Assembly: GCA_030837345.1 (NCBI GenBank)
Contig: JAUPKQ010000024.1
Coordinates: forward strand, 1 to 55,068
Reading direction: 5' to 3'
DNA length: 55,068 nucleotides
From: Actinomycetota bacterium
Lineage (GTDB): Bacteria > Actinomycetota > Actinomycetes > Actinomycetales > Kineosporiaceae
Part shown: positions 1 through 8,623 of the stretch, one piece after another
Layout: each line of letters opens with the position of its first letter
How positions within the stretch are numbered: position 1 is the first letter of the stretch
Notes under the pieces: generated by a model
Database searches by the model: none
What the model was told of the DNA's origin: nothing
Seen by the model: the letters and a program-made list of their open reading frames with translations, nothing else
Translations under genes and position numbers: made by a program

Positions 1-1441
1 AGGCGGCACGGACGGGATTGCGGACGGCGTTGCCCACCGCGAGCCGCACGGCCAGCCGCCGTGGGACCACCGCCGCGATCAGCCGCACGAGGGCGGGGAC
101 GAGGACCGGTCCGAGCATCAAGACGCCGAACAGGGCGGCGGCCCCGGCGAACAGGCCCAGAGGCAGGCCGACCGCCGTCTTCCCCGACCTGGCAGCGACG
201 ACGAGCAGAGCCGTCCCCACAACGAGCGTCACGGCCCCGGACCAGTACCGGACCGCCGAGGTGCGCCGGGCCGTCCGCGCGTCCGGCGGCCTCATCGCGG
301 CGAGGGGCGCGACACGCATCGCCCGCCGGGCCGGTAGCACGGCCGCCGCCATCGCGGCGACGACCCCGATCGCGAGGGGGACGGCGAGGGTCCACGGGGC
401 GATGCTGACGGTGACGCCCTCCATCGAGGGGAAACGCGAGCCCAGGACGGCCACTCCCCCGGCGGTGATCCCCGCTCCGAGGATGATCCCCGCGACGGAC
501 GCGACGGTGCCGACCGCGCCCGCCTCGACGAGCACCGAGCGAAACACCTGGCGCCGGGTCGCCCCGACGCACCGAAGGAGCGCGAGGGCTCGCACGCGTC
601 CGGCGAGCAGGGCGGAGAAGGTGTTGGCGATGACGATGATCGCGATGACCAGGGAGACCCCGGCGAAGGTCAGGAGACCGTAGCCAATGATGTCGACATC
701 TCCGGTCAGGCTCGCGGCCTGGGCCGTCGCCTGTTCGGGGCCGGTTCGGACGAACACCGTGTCCGGCAGCCGCTGCGCGATCGCGTCCCTCAGCGCTGTG
801 ACGTCGGTGCCCTCCGTGGCGAGGACGTGGATCTCGGCAGGTCCCCGGCCGGTCCAGGAGGCGACAGCGTCGGGACGGCCCAGGAGGGTCCGGAAGCCGG
901 AGATCGTCGGGTTGGCCCCCAGGTCGGCGACCCCGGTGAGCCGCAGGTGGCGGGGGTTGGCGTCCTCGCCGGGCTGGGTGCTGACCAGGGTGAGGACCGT
1001 GCCCGTCGTCACGCCGAGGTCGGCCGCGGTGCTCTTGTCGACGACGACCTCGTCGGCAGTCTGCGGGAAACGGCCGGCGACGATGGTCATCCACCGCAGC
1101 TCGGGTGCGTCGGGGATCGAGGCGACGGCCGTGTAGTCCTCGCCGTCCGACCAGTGGGCCTTGACGCCACCGGCGTAGAACGGCTCGACGTCACGGACCC
1201 CGGCGACCGCCTTCACGTCACCGGTCATCCCCGTGGAGAGCGACCCGTTCTCGTTCTTCGGGGTGACGACGACGTCCGACAGCGTCGCCCGGGACGCGAC
1301 GGCGGCGTGGAGGTAGGCCTTCACCGCCGACGAGGCGCCGAGCGTCAACGTGACGAACGCGACGGCGATCGCGACGGCGATGCCCGGCGCGACGAACCGA
1401 CGTTTGTTCCGGCGCAGCTCGGCCCGGGCGAGCGCGAGCAT
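1..1441 (-). CDS. FtsX/MacB-type ABC transporter permease (3' end outside window)
   Basis: Membrane permease of a MacB/LolCDE-like exporter, working with the ATPase encoded just upstream. Reading leftwards from 1441, 480 codons stay open to the window edge. The N-terminus has a short basic stretch and one membrane helix, followed by an extracytoplasmic domain of about 200 residues. Next comes a helix-rich FtsX domain with the typical ALLRCVGATRRQVF segment after the second helix. The start ATG overlaps the ATPase stop codon (TGATG, 1439-1443), so translation is coupled. The protein should continue into further helices beyond the edge; actinobacterial members often carry two FtsX domains, about 800 residues in all. 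Substrate cannot be told from sequence. The family call is firm. Confidence 0.93.
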   Translation of the reverse strand, partial: MLALARAELRRNKRRFVAPGIAVAIAVAFVTLTLGASSAVKAYLHAAVASRATLSDVVVTPKNENGSLSTGMTGDVKAVAGVRDVEPFYAGGVKAHWSDGEDYTAVASIPDAPELRWMTIVAGRFPQTADEVVVDKSTAADLGVTTGTVLTLVSTQPGEDANPRHLRLTGVADLGANPTISGFRTLLGRPDAVASWTGRGPAEIHVLATEGTDVTALRDAIAQRLPDTVFVRTGPEQATAQAASLTGDVDIIGYGLLTFAGVSLVIAIIVIANTFSALLAGRVRALALLRCVGATRRQVFRSVLVEAGAVGTVASVAGIILGAGITAGGVAVLGSRFPSMEGVTVSIAPWTLAVPLAIGVVAAMAAAVLPARRAMRVAPLAAMRPPDARTARRTSAVRYWSGAVTLVVGTALLVVAARSGKTAVGLPLGLFAGAAALFGVLMLGPVLVPALVRLIAAVVPRRLAVRLAVGNAVRNPVRAA

Positions 1442-2238
1442 CACGCCACCTCTGCCGGACGGCCGGAACGGCTGCCACGGCGCAGGTCGATACGGCCGAG
1501 CGAGGCGAGCACGCTCTCGGGGGTCGGGTCGACGATCTCGTCGGTGACCCTCCCGTCGGCCAGCAGGACGACGCGGTCGGCGTACGAGGCGGCCACCGGG
1601 TCGTGCGTGACCATCAGGACGCTCTGGCCGAGCTCCTGCACGCTGCTGCGCAGGAGGTCGAGGACCTCGGCGCCGCTGCGGGAGTCGAGGTTCCCCGTCG
1701 GCTCGTCGGCGACGACGACGTCCGGGGCCGGTAGGAGGGCCCGGGCGATCGCGACCCGCTGCTGCTGGCCGCCGGAGAGCTCGGACGGACGGTGACCGAG
1801 ACGGTCCGCGATCCCCAGACGGGTGGCGATCTCCTCCAGCTGGGCCCGGTCGACGCGCGTGGAGGCCAGTTCGAGCGGCAACGTGATGTTCTGTTCGGCG
1901 GTCAGGACGGGCAGCAGGTTGAACGACTGGAAGACGAACCCGATCCGCCGGCGCCGCAGCAGTGTCAGTTCGGTGTCGTCGAGTTCGGTGAGGTCGGTGC
2001 CGCCGAGGAACACCCGTCCCTCGGTCGCCGTGTCGAGACCGGCCAGGCAGTGCAGCAACGTCGACTTACCCGACCCCGACGGACCCATGATCGCGGTGAA
2101 CCGCCCCCGCTCGAAGGTGACGTACACGTCGTCCAGGGCCCGGACGGCGGTGTCACCGCTGCCGTAGACCTTGGTCAGCCCCTCGGCGGAGACGACGGAC
2201 CGGTACCGCGCCACGTCATCCGTGTTCTGTTGGCTCAT
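1441..2238 (-). CDS. ABC transporter ATP-binding protein, LolD/MacB type
   Basis: Cytoplasmic ATPase (265 aa) energising the FtsX permease that follows it. Walker A GPSGSGKST lies near residue 52, the Q-loop is in FVFQSFNLLP, the signature is LSGGQQQR, Walker B is VVVADEPT with the catalytic Glu, and the switch His is in MVTHDP. ADEPTGNLDS is typical of the MacB/LolD branch. The ATG at 2238 sits 7 nt after TAGCGT (2246-2251), so the message is probably leaderless. The kinase and response regulator genes lie directly upstream on the same strand, and a tandem repeat in the gap may be their operator. That makes a stress-responsive (for example antimicrobial peptide or envelope) exporter plausible, but this is inference. 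Confidence 0.95.
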   Translation of the reverse strand: MSQQNTDDVARYRSVVSAEGLTKVYGSGDTAVRALDDVYVTFERGRFTAIMGPSGSGKSTLLHCLAGLDTATEGRVFLGGTDLTELDDTELTLLRRRRIGFVFQSFNLLPVLTAEQNITLPLELASTRVDRAQLEEIATRLGIADRLGHRPSELSGGQQQRVAIARALLPAPDVVVADEPTGNLDSRSGAEVLDLLRSSVQELGQSVLMVTHDPVAASYADRVVLLADGRVTDEIVDPTPESVLASLGRIDLRRGSRSGRPAEVA

Positions 2239-2245
2239 GGATTCG

Positions 2246-2251
2246 ACGCTA
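2246..2251 (-). promoter_or_regulatory. -10 element of ABC operon (leaderless)
   Basis: TAGCGT on the minus strand ends 7 nt before the ATG at 2238, the spacing seen for leaderless actinobacterial transcripts. No clear -35 is visible. Confidence 0.6.
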
Positions 2252-2316
2252 GGGTCCGGCCCCTGTCCGCCGCGTCGGGCGGACGTCGGGTCCGGCGGCG
2301 ACCCGTCTACGCCCCC

Positions 2317-2389
2317 GGTCGCAGGCGCCCTATCCCCCTGGTCGCAGACGCGCTATCCCCGGATCGCAGGCGCCCATCGCCCGGTCGCA
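2317..2389 (-). repeat. Tandem 22-23 bp repeats upstream of ABC operon, candidate operator
   Basis: Three copies plus a partial fourth of a 21-bp unit (GGTCGCAGRCGCSCTATCCCC on the plus strand, degenerate in copy 3) start at 2317, 2340, 2362 and 2383. The 22-23 bp period is about two helical turns, so all copies face the same side of the DNA. They lie between the response regulator stop and the ABC operon promoter, which suggests an activator site for that regulator. This is inference from position and spacing. Confidence 0.5.
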
Positions 2390-2404
2390 ACGGTCCGGTC
2401 CGCC

Positions 2405-3115
2405 TCAGCGGTCACCGGGCCGCACCAGGCCGGCCTCATAGGCCGTCACGACCGCCTGGACACGGTCCCGGGCGTCCAGTTTCGCCAGGATGTGCCCGAC
2501 ATGGGTCTTGACCGTCCCCTCGGCGACCACCAGGCAACCGGCGATCTCCGCGTTGGAGGAACCATGCGCCATCGCGACGAGCACCTCACGCTCCCGGTCG
2601 GTGAGCGAGGCGACGGCCCGCTCCGCCGCGGGGTCGAAGGCCGGGGCGAGGTGGTCGAGGAGGCGGCGGGTCGTCGACGGCGCGATCACGGCGTCCCCGG
2701 CCTGAACGGTGCGCAGCGCGGACAGCAGTTCCTCGGGCTGCGCGTCCTTGAGCAGGAACGCGCTCGCCCCGGCGCGGATCGCGGCGAGCGCGTGCTCGTC
2801 GAGGTCGAACGTCGTCAGGACGACGACCTTCGGCGCCGTCTCGAGCGCCGCGATCCTCCGGGTGGCCTCGATCCCGTCGAGGACCGGCATGCGCACGTCC
2901 ATGACGACGACGTCCGGGGTCAGGCGGACGGCCTCACGGACGCCGGCGAGGCCGTCCGCGGCCTCACCGACCACGACGAGGTCCGGCTGACTGTCGATCA
3001 CCATGCGGAACCCGGCCCGGACGAGCGACTGGTCGTCGACGAGCAGCACCCGGATCGGCGACGGGGCCTCGCCGGTCACGGGAACGTCGCCGGTCACGGG
3101 AACACCGCCGGTCAC
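2405..3115 (-). CDS. NarL/LiaR-type response regulator
   Basis: Cytoplasmic DNA-binding regulator (236 aa) paired with the kinase upstream. The receiver has the acidic pair DD27-28, phospho-acceptor Asp73 in VVVMDVRMP and the conserved Lys in FLLKD. A C-terminal LuxR helix-turn-helix carries TDREREVLVAMAHGSSNAEIA. The GTG start at 3115 overlaps the kinase stop as GTGA. The N-terminus contains a small repeat (VTG-x-VPVTG) encoded by GTGACCGGC-like units that offer several alternative GTG starts. If a later GTG is used, the first dozen residues are not translated. It probably controls the ABC exporter downstream. Confidence 0.94.
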   Translation of the reverse strand: MTGGVPVTGDVPVTGEAPSPIRVLLVDDQSLVRAGFRMVIDSQPDLVVVGEAADGLAGVREAVRLTPDVVVMDVRMPVLDGIEATRRIAALETAPKVVVLTTFDLDEHALAAIRAGASAFLLKDAQPEELLSALRTVQAGDAVIAPSTTRRLLDHLAPAFDPAAERAVASLTDREREVLVAMAHGSSNAEIAGCLVVAEGTVKTHVGHILAKLDARDRVQAVVTAYEAGLVRPGDR

Positions 3116-4305
3116 GGCTGGGCCACCGGGATCGTCGCGCGGACGGCGAACCCGCCGCCGGGGCGCGGACCGGCGGAGAGGGTGCCACCGAACGTGGCGA
3201 CACGTTCCCGCATGCCCATCAGACCGTGCCCGGGACCGGCCGGGGCGGGCGGGACGGCGCCCGCCCCCCGGCCGTCGTCCAGCACCTCGACGGCGAGATC
3301 CGTCGCCGTCCGGCGGACACGCACGGTGGCGTGCGCCGCGGGACCGGCATGCTTGAGCACGTTGGTCAGCCCCTCCTGGACGATCCGGTACACCGCGAGT
3401 CCGAGCCCCGGTTCGAGTTCGCGGGTCTCGTCGTCGACGTCCGCCGTGACGTCGAGCCCTCCGGCCCGGACCCGCTCGACGAGCTCGCCGAGGTCCCCGG
3501 CTCCCGGTTGCGGCCCGAGCTGTGGCGAGAGTGCCGGGGCGGAACCGTCCGTCTCGCTGCCCTCCCGCAGGACGGCGAGCAGCCGGCGCATCTCCGCGAG
3601 CGCCCGGCGGCCGGTCTCACCGATCGTCTCCAACGTGTCCGCCGCGGTCTGCGGGGACCGCGCGGCGACGTACCTGCCGCCGTCCGCCTGGGCGATGATC
3701 ACAGCGAGGGAGTGGGCGACGACGTCGTGCATCTCGCGGGCGATCCGCGCCCGCTCGGCGGAAACGGCGAGACGGTCACGCTGGTCACGCTCGGTCTCCA
3801 GCAGGCGGGCGCGTTCGCTGAGCGCGAGGAGCTGCTCGTGGCGGGTTCCCCACAGGCGCCCGAGTGCCCACATCGCCACGACGGAGACAGCGAGGATGGA
3901 TCCCATGAGCAGGTGGTCCGTCACGTCGATGTTCGGCGCCTGGGGCCAGCGGACGGCGCCGAGCACCGATCCCAGCAGTCCCCCCGCGAGCGCGGCCCGG
4001 CCGACCCGCAGCGACCCGAATCTCGTCGCGGAGTAGACGGCGACGAGGACGGCGAGGTCTCCGATCAGCAGGTTCATCACGGGACCGGGGAAGAGCCACT
4101 GGACGAAGGCCGCGCCCTGGACCGCCGCGGCCGACGCCGCCGGGTGACGGCGCCGGGCCACCAGGGGAACGGTGAGCATCATGTGGAGGACCAGGTTCCT
4201 CCCCGAGTACGTCAGCAGGCCGACGAGGAGCAGAGTGAGGGCGATCAGCCAGTCGACGAACCCTTCGTGGCTCCGCAGCCAGGCGTCGATGCGCTCGTTC
4301 AGCAC
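3112..4305 (-). CDS. DesK/NarX-type sensor histidine kinase
   Basis: Membrane sensor kinase (397 aa). The N-terminal third holds four or five predicted helices with very short loops, so it probably senses within the membrane. A HisKA_3 box follows (AREMHDVVAHSL, phospho-His at about residue 193), then a HATPase domain with N box YRIVQEGLTNVLKHA and G box DDGRGAG, ending in GLMGMRERV. An open frame runs further upstream to 5022, but the GTG at 4305 is preferred because it lies 7 nt after a TACGCT -10 and because longer versions would overlap the divergent methyltransferase gene. It overlaps the regulator gene by 4 nt. Confidence 0.93.
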   Translation of the reverse strand: MLNERIDAWLRSHEGFVDWLIALTLLLVGLLTYSGRNLVLHMMLTVPLVARRRHPAASAAAVQGAAFVQWLFPGPVMNLLIGDLAVLVAVYSATRFGSLRVGRAALAGGLLGSVLGAVRWPQAPNIDVTDHLLMGSILAVSVVAMWALGRLWGTRHEQLLALSERARLLETERDQRDRLAVSAERARIAREMHDVVAHSLAVIIAQADGGRYVAARSPQTAADTLETIGETGRRALAEMRRLLAVLREGSETDGSAPALSPQLGPQPGAGDLGELVERVRAGGLDVTADVDDETRELEPGLGLAVYRIVQEGLTNVLKHAGPAAHATVRVRRTATDLAVEVLDDGRGAGAVPPAPAGPGHGLMGMRERVATFGGTLSAGPRPGGGFAVRATIPVAQP

Positions 4306-4312
4306 GCAGGCC

Positions 4313-4322
4313 AGCGTAGGGT
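4313..4322. promoter_or_regulatory. Overlapping divergent -10 elements, kinase (-) and methyltransferase (+)
   Basis: The minus-strand TACGCT (4313-4318) and plus-strand TAGGGT (4317-4322) share the two bases TA. Each lies 7 nt from a start codon (GTG 4305 on minus, ATG 4330 on plus). Both mRNAs would be leaderless and only one polymerase could occupy the site at a time. Confidence 0.65.
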
Positions 4323-4329
4323 CTGGCGG

Positions 4330-5385
4330 ATGGGTTCTCTCCACGCCGAGTGGTTGCCGCGGGACCAGGCCTTGCCCTGGGAAGAGGCCTGGCAGGCCGC
4401 CCTCTACGGCCCCGAGGGGTTCTTCACCGCCGGAGCGGGCCCCGCCGCGCACTTCCGCACCGCGGTCCACGCGGCTCCTGGACCGCTCGCCACGGCGGTG
4501 GCCCGGCTCGCCCGCCGGGAGGGCTGCACGGCGGTCCTGGACATCGGGGCGGGGCGGGGGGAGCTCCTGGTGGCCCTCACCACCTGCCCGGAGGCCGCCG
4601 GGCTGGGACTCCACGGCGTGGACGTCATCCCGCGTCCGCCGGAGCTGCCCGGTGCCGTCGGGTGGTCGACGTGCATCGAGGCGACACCGCCGGCGGCCTT
4701 CGCAGGGGCGCTCGTCGTCGCGTGGGAGCTGCTCGACGACGTCCCCTGCCCGGTTCTGGAAAGGGACGACGACGGCGTCTGGCGCAGGGTTCTCGTCCAT
4801 CCGGTCTCCGGGATCGAGGACCTCGGCGACCCGGCCGACGAGGCCGACCTCGACTGGTGCCGCCGATGGTGGCCGACGGACGCCGCCGAGGAGGGCGACC
4901 GGATCGAGATCGGGCGCCCCCGGGAGGATCTGTGGGGCGGTCTCGTGCTCCGGGCGGCGGCGAGCCGGCGATCCTCGGGGACGACGGGCAGCTCGGTCCT
5001 CCTGGCGGTGGACTACCGGCACGAACGGTCCGGACGTCCCCCGGCGGGGAGCCTGGCCGGTTACCGCTTAGGACGTCTCGTGCCGCCGGTCCCGGACGGG
5101 ACGACGAACATCACCGCGCATGTGGCGCTCGACGCCGTCGCCGAGGCCGGGGCGAGAGCGGGAGCGACGTCGACGCGGCTGACCGACCAGCGGACAGCGC
5201 TCACCGAACTCGGCCTGGGCTCCCCCGGCGGCATGGGCTCCCCCGGCGACGAACCGCCGTCCGGGGAACCCCACGAGTTCGGGGGCGAGGAGGCGCTGCG
5301 GCGGCTCGCCGGGCGCTCCGCCGTCGCCGAACTGCTCGACCCCGGCTCACTCGGGTCGTTCGGGTGGCTTCTGCAACGGGTCTGA
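4330..5385 (+). CDS. MidA/NDUFAF7-type SAM-dependent methyltransferase
   Basis: Predicted cytoplasmic methyltransferase (351 aa). The SAM-binding motif I is VLDIGAGRGELL near residue 70, and an acidic motif WELLDDVPCPV comes later. Its N-terminal pattern, with an early FFTAGAGPAAHFRTA segment, is that of the MidA family. Mitochondrial NDUFAF7 of this family dimethylates an arginine in the complex I subunit NDUFS2. A NuoD homologue lies 2 kb away here, so the same target is plausible. The ATG at 4330 is 7 nt after a TAGGGT -10; the open frame upstream overlaps the divergent kinase and is not used. The 3' end overlaps the convergent PH-domain gene by 39 nt. Confidence 0.82.
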   Translation: MGSLHAEWLPRDQALPWEEAWQAALYGPEGFFTAGAGPAAHFRTAVHAAPGPLATAVARLARREGCTAVLDIGAGRGELLVALTTCPEAAGLGLHGVDVIPRPPELPGAVGWSTCIEATPPAAFAGALVVAWELLDDVPCPVLERDDDGVWRRVLVHPVSGIEDLGDPADEADLDWCRRWWPTDAAEEGDRIEIGRPREDLWGGLVLRAAASRRSSGTTGSSVLLAVDYRHERSGRPPAGSLAGYRLGRLVPPVPDGTTNITAHVALDAVAEAGARAGATSTRLTDQRTALTELGLGSPGGMGSPGDEPPSGEPHEFGGEEALRRLAGRSAVAELLDPGSLGSFGWLLQRV

Positions 5386-6864
5386 CCGTTCCATCCAGCG
5401 CTCGGGACCGGCGACGGCGCGGGCCGAGCGCGCGCGGGCGACCTGGTCCATCAGCAGGCCGGCCGCGACGTCGGACGAGAGGTGGTCGACCTTCGGGGAG
5501 ACCGGTCCGGCGGTCGAGTGCAGGGCGAACGACGCGAGCCCCAGCTTGCGCTGGAGCGGGCCCTGCGTGACACCGCAGCTCTGGGTGCGGGCGTGCGGGA
5601 CGACGTCCAGCTCGCGGTGGAGGACGCCCCGGCGGACCAGCAGCGCGTTCGACGTCAGCCGGAACCCCTCCCGGCTCCAGCCGATCGGGTCGACCCACCG
5701 GGCGCGCCGGGGTGCCGAGACGAAACCGCCGTCCGTCCCCGAACCGGTGAGGCCCGCGTCCACGACGACGCCCGGCAGCTCCTTCTCGACACCGAGGTCG
5801 GGCAGGACGAACGACAGGACGGCGACGGCCTCGTCGCGGGTCCCCACCGGCAGCAACAGGTTGGACGGCGCGGCCCCCTCCTTGTCCCCTCCGTACCCGG
5901 CGACGTTGACCTCGACGACCCACCAGCTGCGAAGGCGCCAGAGCAGCGGCTGGTGGATCTTCACGGCCTGGACCCGGCCCGGAGGAACGGTCTGGGTGCG
6001 GTGTTCCAGCAGACCGTGCCGCAGCCGCAGACCGTCCGACGCCGTCGCGACGCGGAACCCGAAACCCGCCGCGAACCGCTGCCACAGCGCCCCTCCGCCC
6101 CCGAGGGCGACGGGCAGGGCTGCCGCGAGGATCCCCCCGGAGCCCGCGACGACGGCCGCCACCGCGAACCCGGCCGCGACGACGACGATCCACACCGTGA
6201 GGCCCGACAGCAGGATCGACCCGATCAGCCTCCCCACCGGGACGGTGACGTCGAAGTGCTCGGGCGCCTCGGGGGCTTCCTCCGTCTCGTAACGGACCCC
6301 GGCGGCCGCGGCCAGCAGGTGGTTACGCAGCTGGTGGGCCTCCGTCTCACTCAGGTAGGCGAGCTGGATCCGGGAGTCCGATCCCCCGGCGACCTCCAGC
6401 GTCAGCCGTGCGAGCCCCACGATGCGCGCGAGCACCGGCTGGGCGAGGTCGACGGCCTGCACACGGTCGAGCGGTGCCTGCCGGAACTTTCGGGACAATA
6501 CGCCCTGCTGGAGTTCGAGAGCCTCCGACGTCACCCGGTACCGGGTGAACCGCCAGGACAGATAGGCGAACAGACCGATCACGACCAGCAGGACGACGAG
6601 GACGAGCCCTCCCCCGGCGAGCATCCACCCACCGAGCCGGGGCAGGGACCGGCCACCCGGCACCTCCCCCTGGGTCAGGTTCTGCCCCAGCTCCTGGGCG
6701 ATGATCACCAGGAGGACGACGATCACCTGCCACGACTGGAGGACCGGAGTGAGGGGGTGGACGCGGCGCCACCGCACGGAGTCGCTGGGGACACCGCACG
6801 CCGGACCGCTCACGGCGCCGTTCACGGCGCCGATCACGGCACAGACTTCGCCAGGGACGTCCAC
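5347..6864 (-). CDS. Membrane protein with three bacterial PH (DUF304, YdbT-like) domains
   Basis: Integral membrane protein of 505 aa. The order is two N-terminal helices (residues about 45-110), PH domain 1 (RVTSEALELQQGVLSR), two helices, PH domain 2 (LRLRHGLLEHRTQTVPPGRVQAV), and PH domain 3 (LLVRRGVLHRELDVVPHARTQS). The architecture matches B. subtilis YdbT, whose partner YdbS is a small one-PH-domain protein; the preceding gene is exactly that. The GTG start lies 2 nt past the stop of the upstream gene. The YdbST pair has been linked to resistance to amyloliquecidin-type bacteriocins in Bacillus; the role here is unknown. The 39-nt tail overlap with the methyltransferase is convergent. 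Confidence 0.88.
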   Translation of the reverse strand: MDVPGEVCAVIGAVNGAVSGPACGVPSDSVRWRRVHPLTPVLQSWQVIVVLLVIIAQELGQNLTQGEVPGGRSLPRLGGWMLAGGGLVLVVLLVVIGLFAYLSWRFTRYRVTSEALELQQGVLSRKFRQAPLDRVQAVDLAQPVLARIVGLARLTLEVAGGSDSRIQLAYLSETEAHQLRNHLLAAAAGVRYETEEAPEAPEHFDVTVPVGRLIGSILLSGLTVWIVVVAAGFAVAAVVAGSGGILAAALPVALGGGGALWQRFAAGFGFRVATASDGLRLRHGLLEHRTQTVPPGRVQAVKIHQPLLWRLRSWWVVEVNVAGYGGDKEGAAPSNLLLPVGTRDEAVAVLSFVLPDLGVEKELPGVVVDAGLTGSGTDGGFVSAPRRARWVDPIGWSREGFRLTSNALLVRRGVLHRELDVVPHARTQSCGVTQGPLQRKLGLASFALHSTAGPVSPKVDHLSSDVAAGLLMDQVARARSARAVAGPERWMERSDPLQKPPERPE

Positions 6865-6866
6865 GT

Positions 6867-7379
6867 CTACAGCCCCATCAGGTGGGCCTCGCCGCGAGCG
6901 CTCAGACGGTCCCGCAGCCGGGCGGCCTCTGAGGGCGGGAGGCCCGGGATCGAGGCGTCGGTCGAGGCCGAGGCCGTGTGCAGCTGCACCTGGGCGATCC
7001 CGAAGGCCCGGTCGATCGGACCGGCCTTGACATCGACGTACTGGAGCCGGCCATAGGGGACGACGACGATCTCGCGGAACATGATCCCCCGATACACCAG
7101 CAGATCATCCTCACGCTCGGCGTATCCCAGGGCCGCGACCTGGCGGCCGATCAGCCACCAGCCCCAGACGGCGAGCACCACGAAGAGGACCGTCGCCGCC
7201 AGCCACCAGAGCGATCCCGTCAGGAAGGCCGCCACCGCGGCCGCACCTGCCATCGCCAGCTCGGCGATCGTGTTGACCAGGCGCCTGGCGGACGCGAGAC
7301 CAGGTGAAACCCGGGACCAAATGACCCCAAGGGGCTCGAATGGCTCCCCGGAGGCCGCTGAAATGCTCTGCGAGCTCAT
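6867..7379 (-). CDS. Single PH-domain membrane protein (YdbS-like)
   Basis: Small membrane protein (170 aa) with two adjacent helices (about residues 40-82) and one C-terminal bPH_2 domain containing [20 protein letters not shown] and the ending [16 protein letters not shown] typical of actinobacterial YdbS-like proteins. It forms an operon with the three-PH-domain protein downstream (2 nt gap), and the two probably assemble together. The ATG at 7379 is preceded at 7 nt by GATCCT, a plausible leaderless -10. The divergent nuoD start is 16 bp away, so the two promoters must overlap. Confidence 0.88.
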   Translation of the reverse strand: MSSQSISAASGEPFEPLGVIWSRVSPGLASARRLVNTIAELAMAGAAAVAAFLTGSLWWLAATVLFVVLAVWGWWLIGRQVAALGYAEREDDLLVYRGIMFREIVVVPYGRLQYVDVKAGPIDRAFGIAQVQLHTASASTDASIPGLPPSEAARLRDRLSARGEAHLMGL

Positions 7380-7394
7380 GGCGGTCAGGATCGC

Positions 7395-8588
7395 ATGTCG
7401 AAGGCGTGGCAGACTCCCCGTGTGGACTCCGCATCTTCAACGCTGGACGTCGGGATCGGGGCCGGGGGCCTGGCGACCGCCGACATGGTGCTCAACATCG
7501 GCCCCCAGCACCCTGCGACACACGGCGTACTCCGCCTACGCCTCGTCGTCGACGGCGAAAAGATCGTCTCGGCCGAGCCGGTGGTCGGCTACATGCACCG
7601 TGGTGCCGAGAAGCTCTTCGAGGTACGCGACTACCGGCAGATCATCGTTCTGGCGAACCGTCACGACTGGCTCTCCGCGTTCGCGAACGAACTCGGCGTC
7701 GTCCTCGCCACGGAGCAGTTGCTCGGAATGGAGGTCCCCGAGCGGGCCGTCTGGATCCGGACCCTGCTCGCCGAACTCAACCGGGTGCTCAGCCACCTGA
7801 TGTTCCTGGGGTCCTACCCCCTCGAACTGGGCGCCCTGACGCCGGTGTTCTACGCCTTCCGCGAGCGGGAGGAACTCCAGTCCGTGCTGGAGGAGCTCAG
7901 CGGCGGCAGGTTGCACTACATGTTCAACCGGGTCGGAGGTCTCAAACAGGACGTTCCGGCAGGCTGGACCCTCCGCACCCTCGACGCGATCAAGGCCGTG
8001 CGCCGCCGGATGCCCGATCTTGAGAACCTGCTGACGGACAACGAGATCGTCAAGGCCCGTACCGTCGACGTCGGGGTGCTCAGCCGTGACCTCGCCGCCG
8101 CCTACGGCGTCAGCGGCCCCATCGCCAGGGCGAGTGGCCTCGACGTCGACCTGCGCCGCGACGAGCCCTACCTCGCCTACGGGGAGCTGTTCGCCCCCGG
8201 CGGTCCGGGACGGGTCCCGGTCAGGAAGCACGGCGACTGCTACGACCGGCTCGTCGTGCTGATCGAGCAGGTGCGCGTCTCGCTCGACCTCGCCGAGGCC
8301 TGCGTCGAGAAACTGAGGTCACTCCCGGCCGGTCCGGTGAACGTCCGCCTCCCGAAGGTCCTGAAGGTCCCGGAGGGGCACGTCTACCGCTGGACCGAGA
8401 ACCCCCTCGGGCTCAACGGGTACTACCTCGTCTCCCGTGGCGACAAGGTGCCATGGCGCCTCAAGCTCCGCTCGGCGTCGTTCAACAACGTCCAGGTCCT
8501 CACCCGCATGCTGCCCGGGCAACTGATGTCCGACATGGTCTCGATCATGGGGTCGATGTTCTTCGTCGTCGGCGACGTCGACAAGTAA
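7395..8588 (+). CDS. nuoD: NADH-quinone oxidoreductase subunit D homologue (stand-alone)
   Basis: Homologue of the 49-kDa subunit of complex I, which helps form the quinone site with NuoB (397 aa). Diagnostic segments are [43 protein letters not shown] and the C-terminal [15 protein letters not shown]. The arginine of the HRG motif (Arg69) aligns with the NDUFS2 arginine that is methylated by NDUFAF7 in mitochondria. No other nuo gene is present in the window. A second, NADH-module-free nuo set exists in Streptomyces, so this could be a NuoD2-type subunit with partners elsewhere. The start is uncertain: ATG 7395 is used here; GTG 7422, 6 nt after CAGACT, would give a leaderless form 9 residues shorter. 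Confidence 0.93.
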   Translation: MSKAWQTPRVDSASSTLDVGIGAGGLATADMVLNIGPQHPATHGVLRLRLVVDGEKIVSAEPVVGYMHRGAEKLFEVRDYRQIIVLANRHDWLSAFANELGVVLATEQLLGMEVPERAVWIRTLLAELNRVLSHLMFLGSYPLELGALTPVFYAFREREELQSVLEELSGGRLHYMFNRVGGLKQDVPAGWTLRTLDAIKAVRRRMPDLENLLTDNEIVKARTVDVGVLSRDLAAAYGVSGPIARASGLDVDLRRDEPYLAYGELFAPGGPGRVPVRKHGDCYDRLVVLIEQVRVSLDLAEACVEKLRSLPAGPVNVRLPKVLKVPEGHVYRWTENPLGLNGYYLVSRGDKVPWRLKLRSASFNNVQVLTRMLPGQLMSDMVSIMGSMFFVVGDVDK

Positions 8589-8623
8589 CCGCCGCGAGCC
8601 GGACCTCCCTGTCGCCGGCCGCT

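Noticed and set aside
3226-4329. Extension of the methyltransferase frame upstream of 4330
   Set aside because: It overlaps the divergent kinase; the first real methyltransferase residues follow ATG 4330 next to a leaderless -10.
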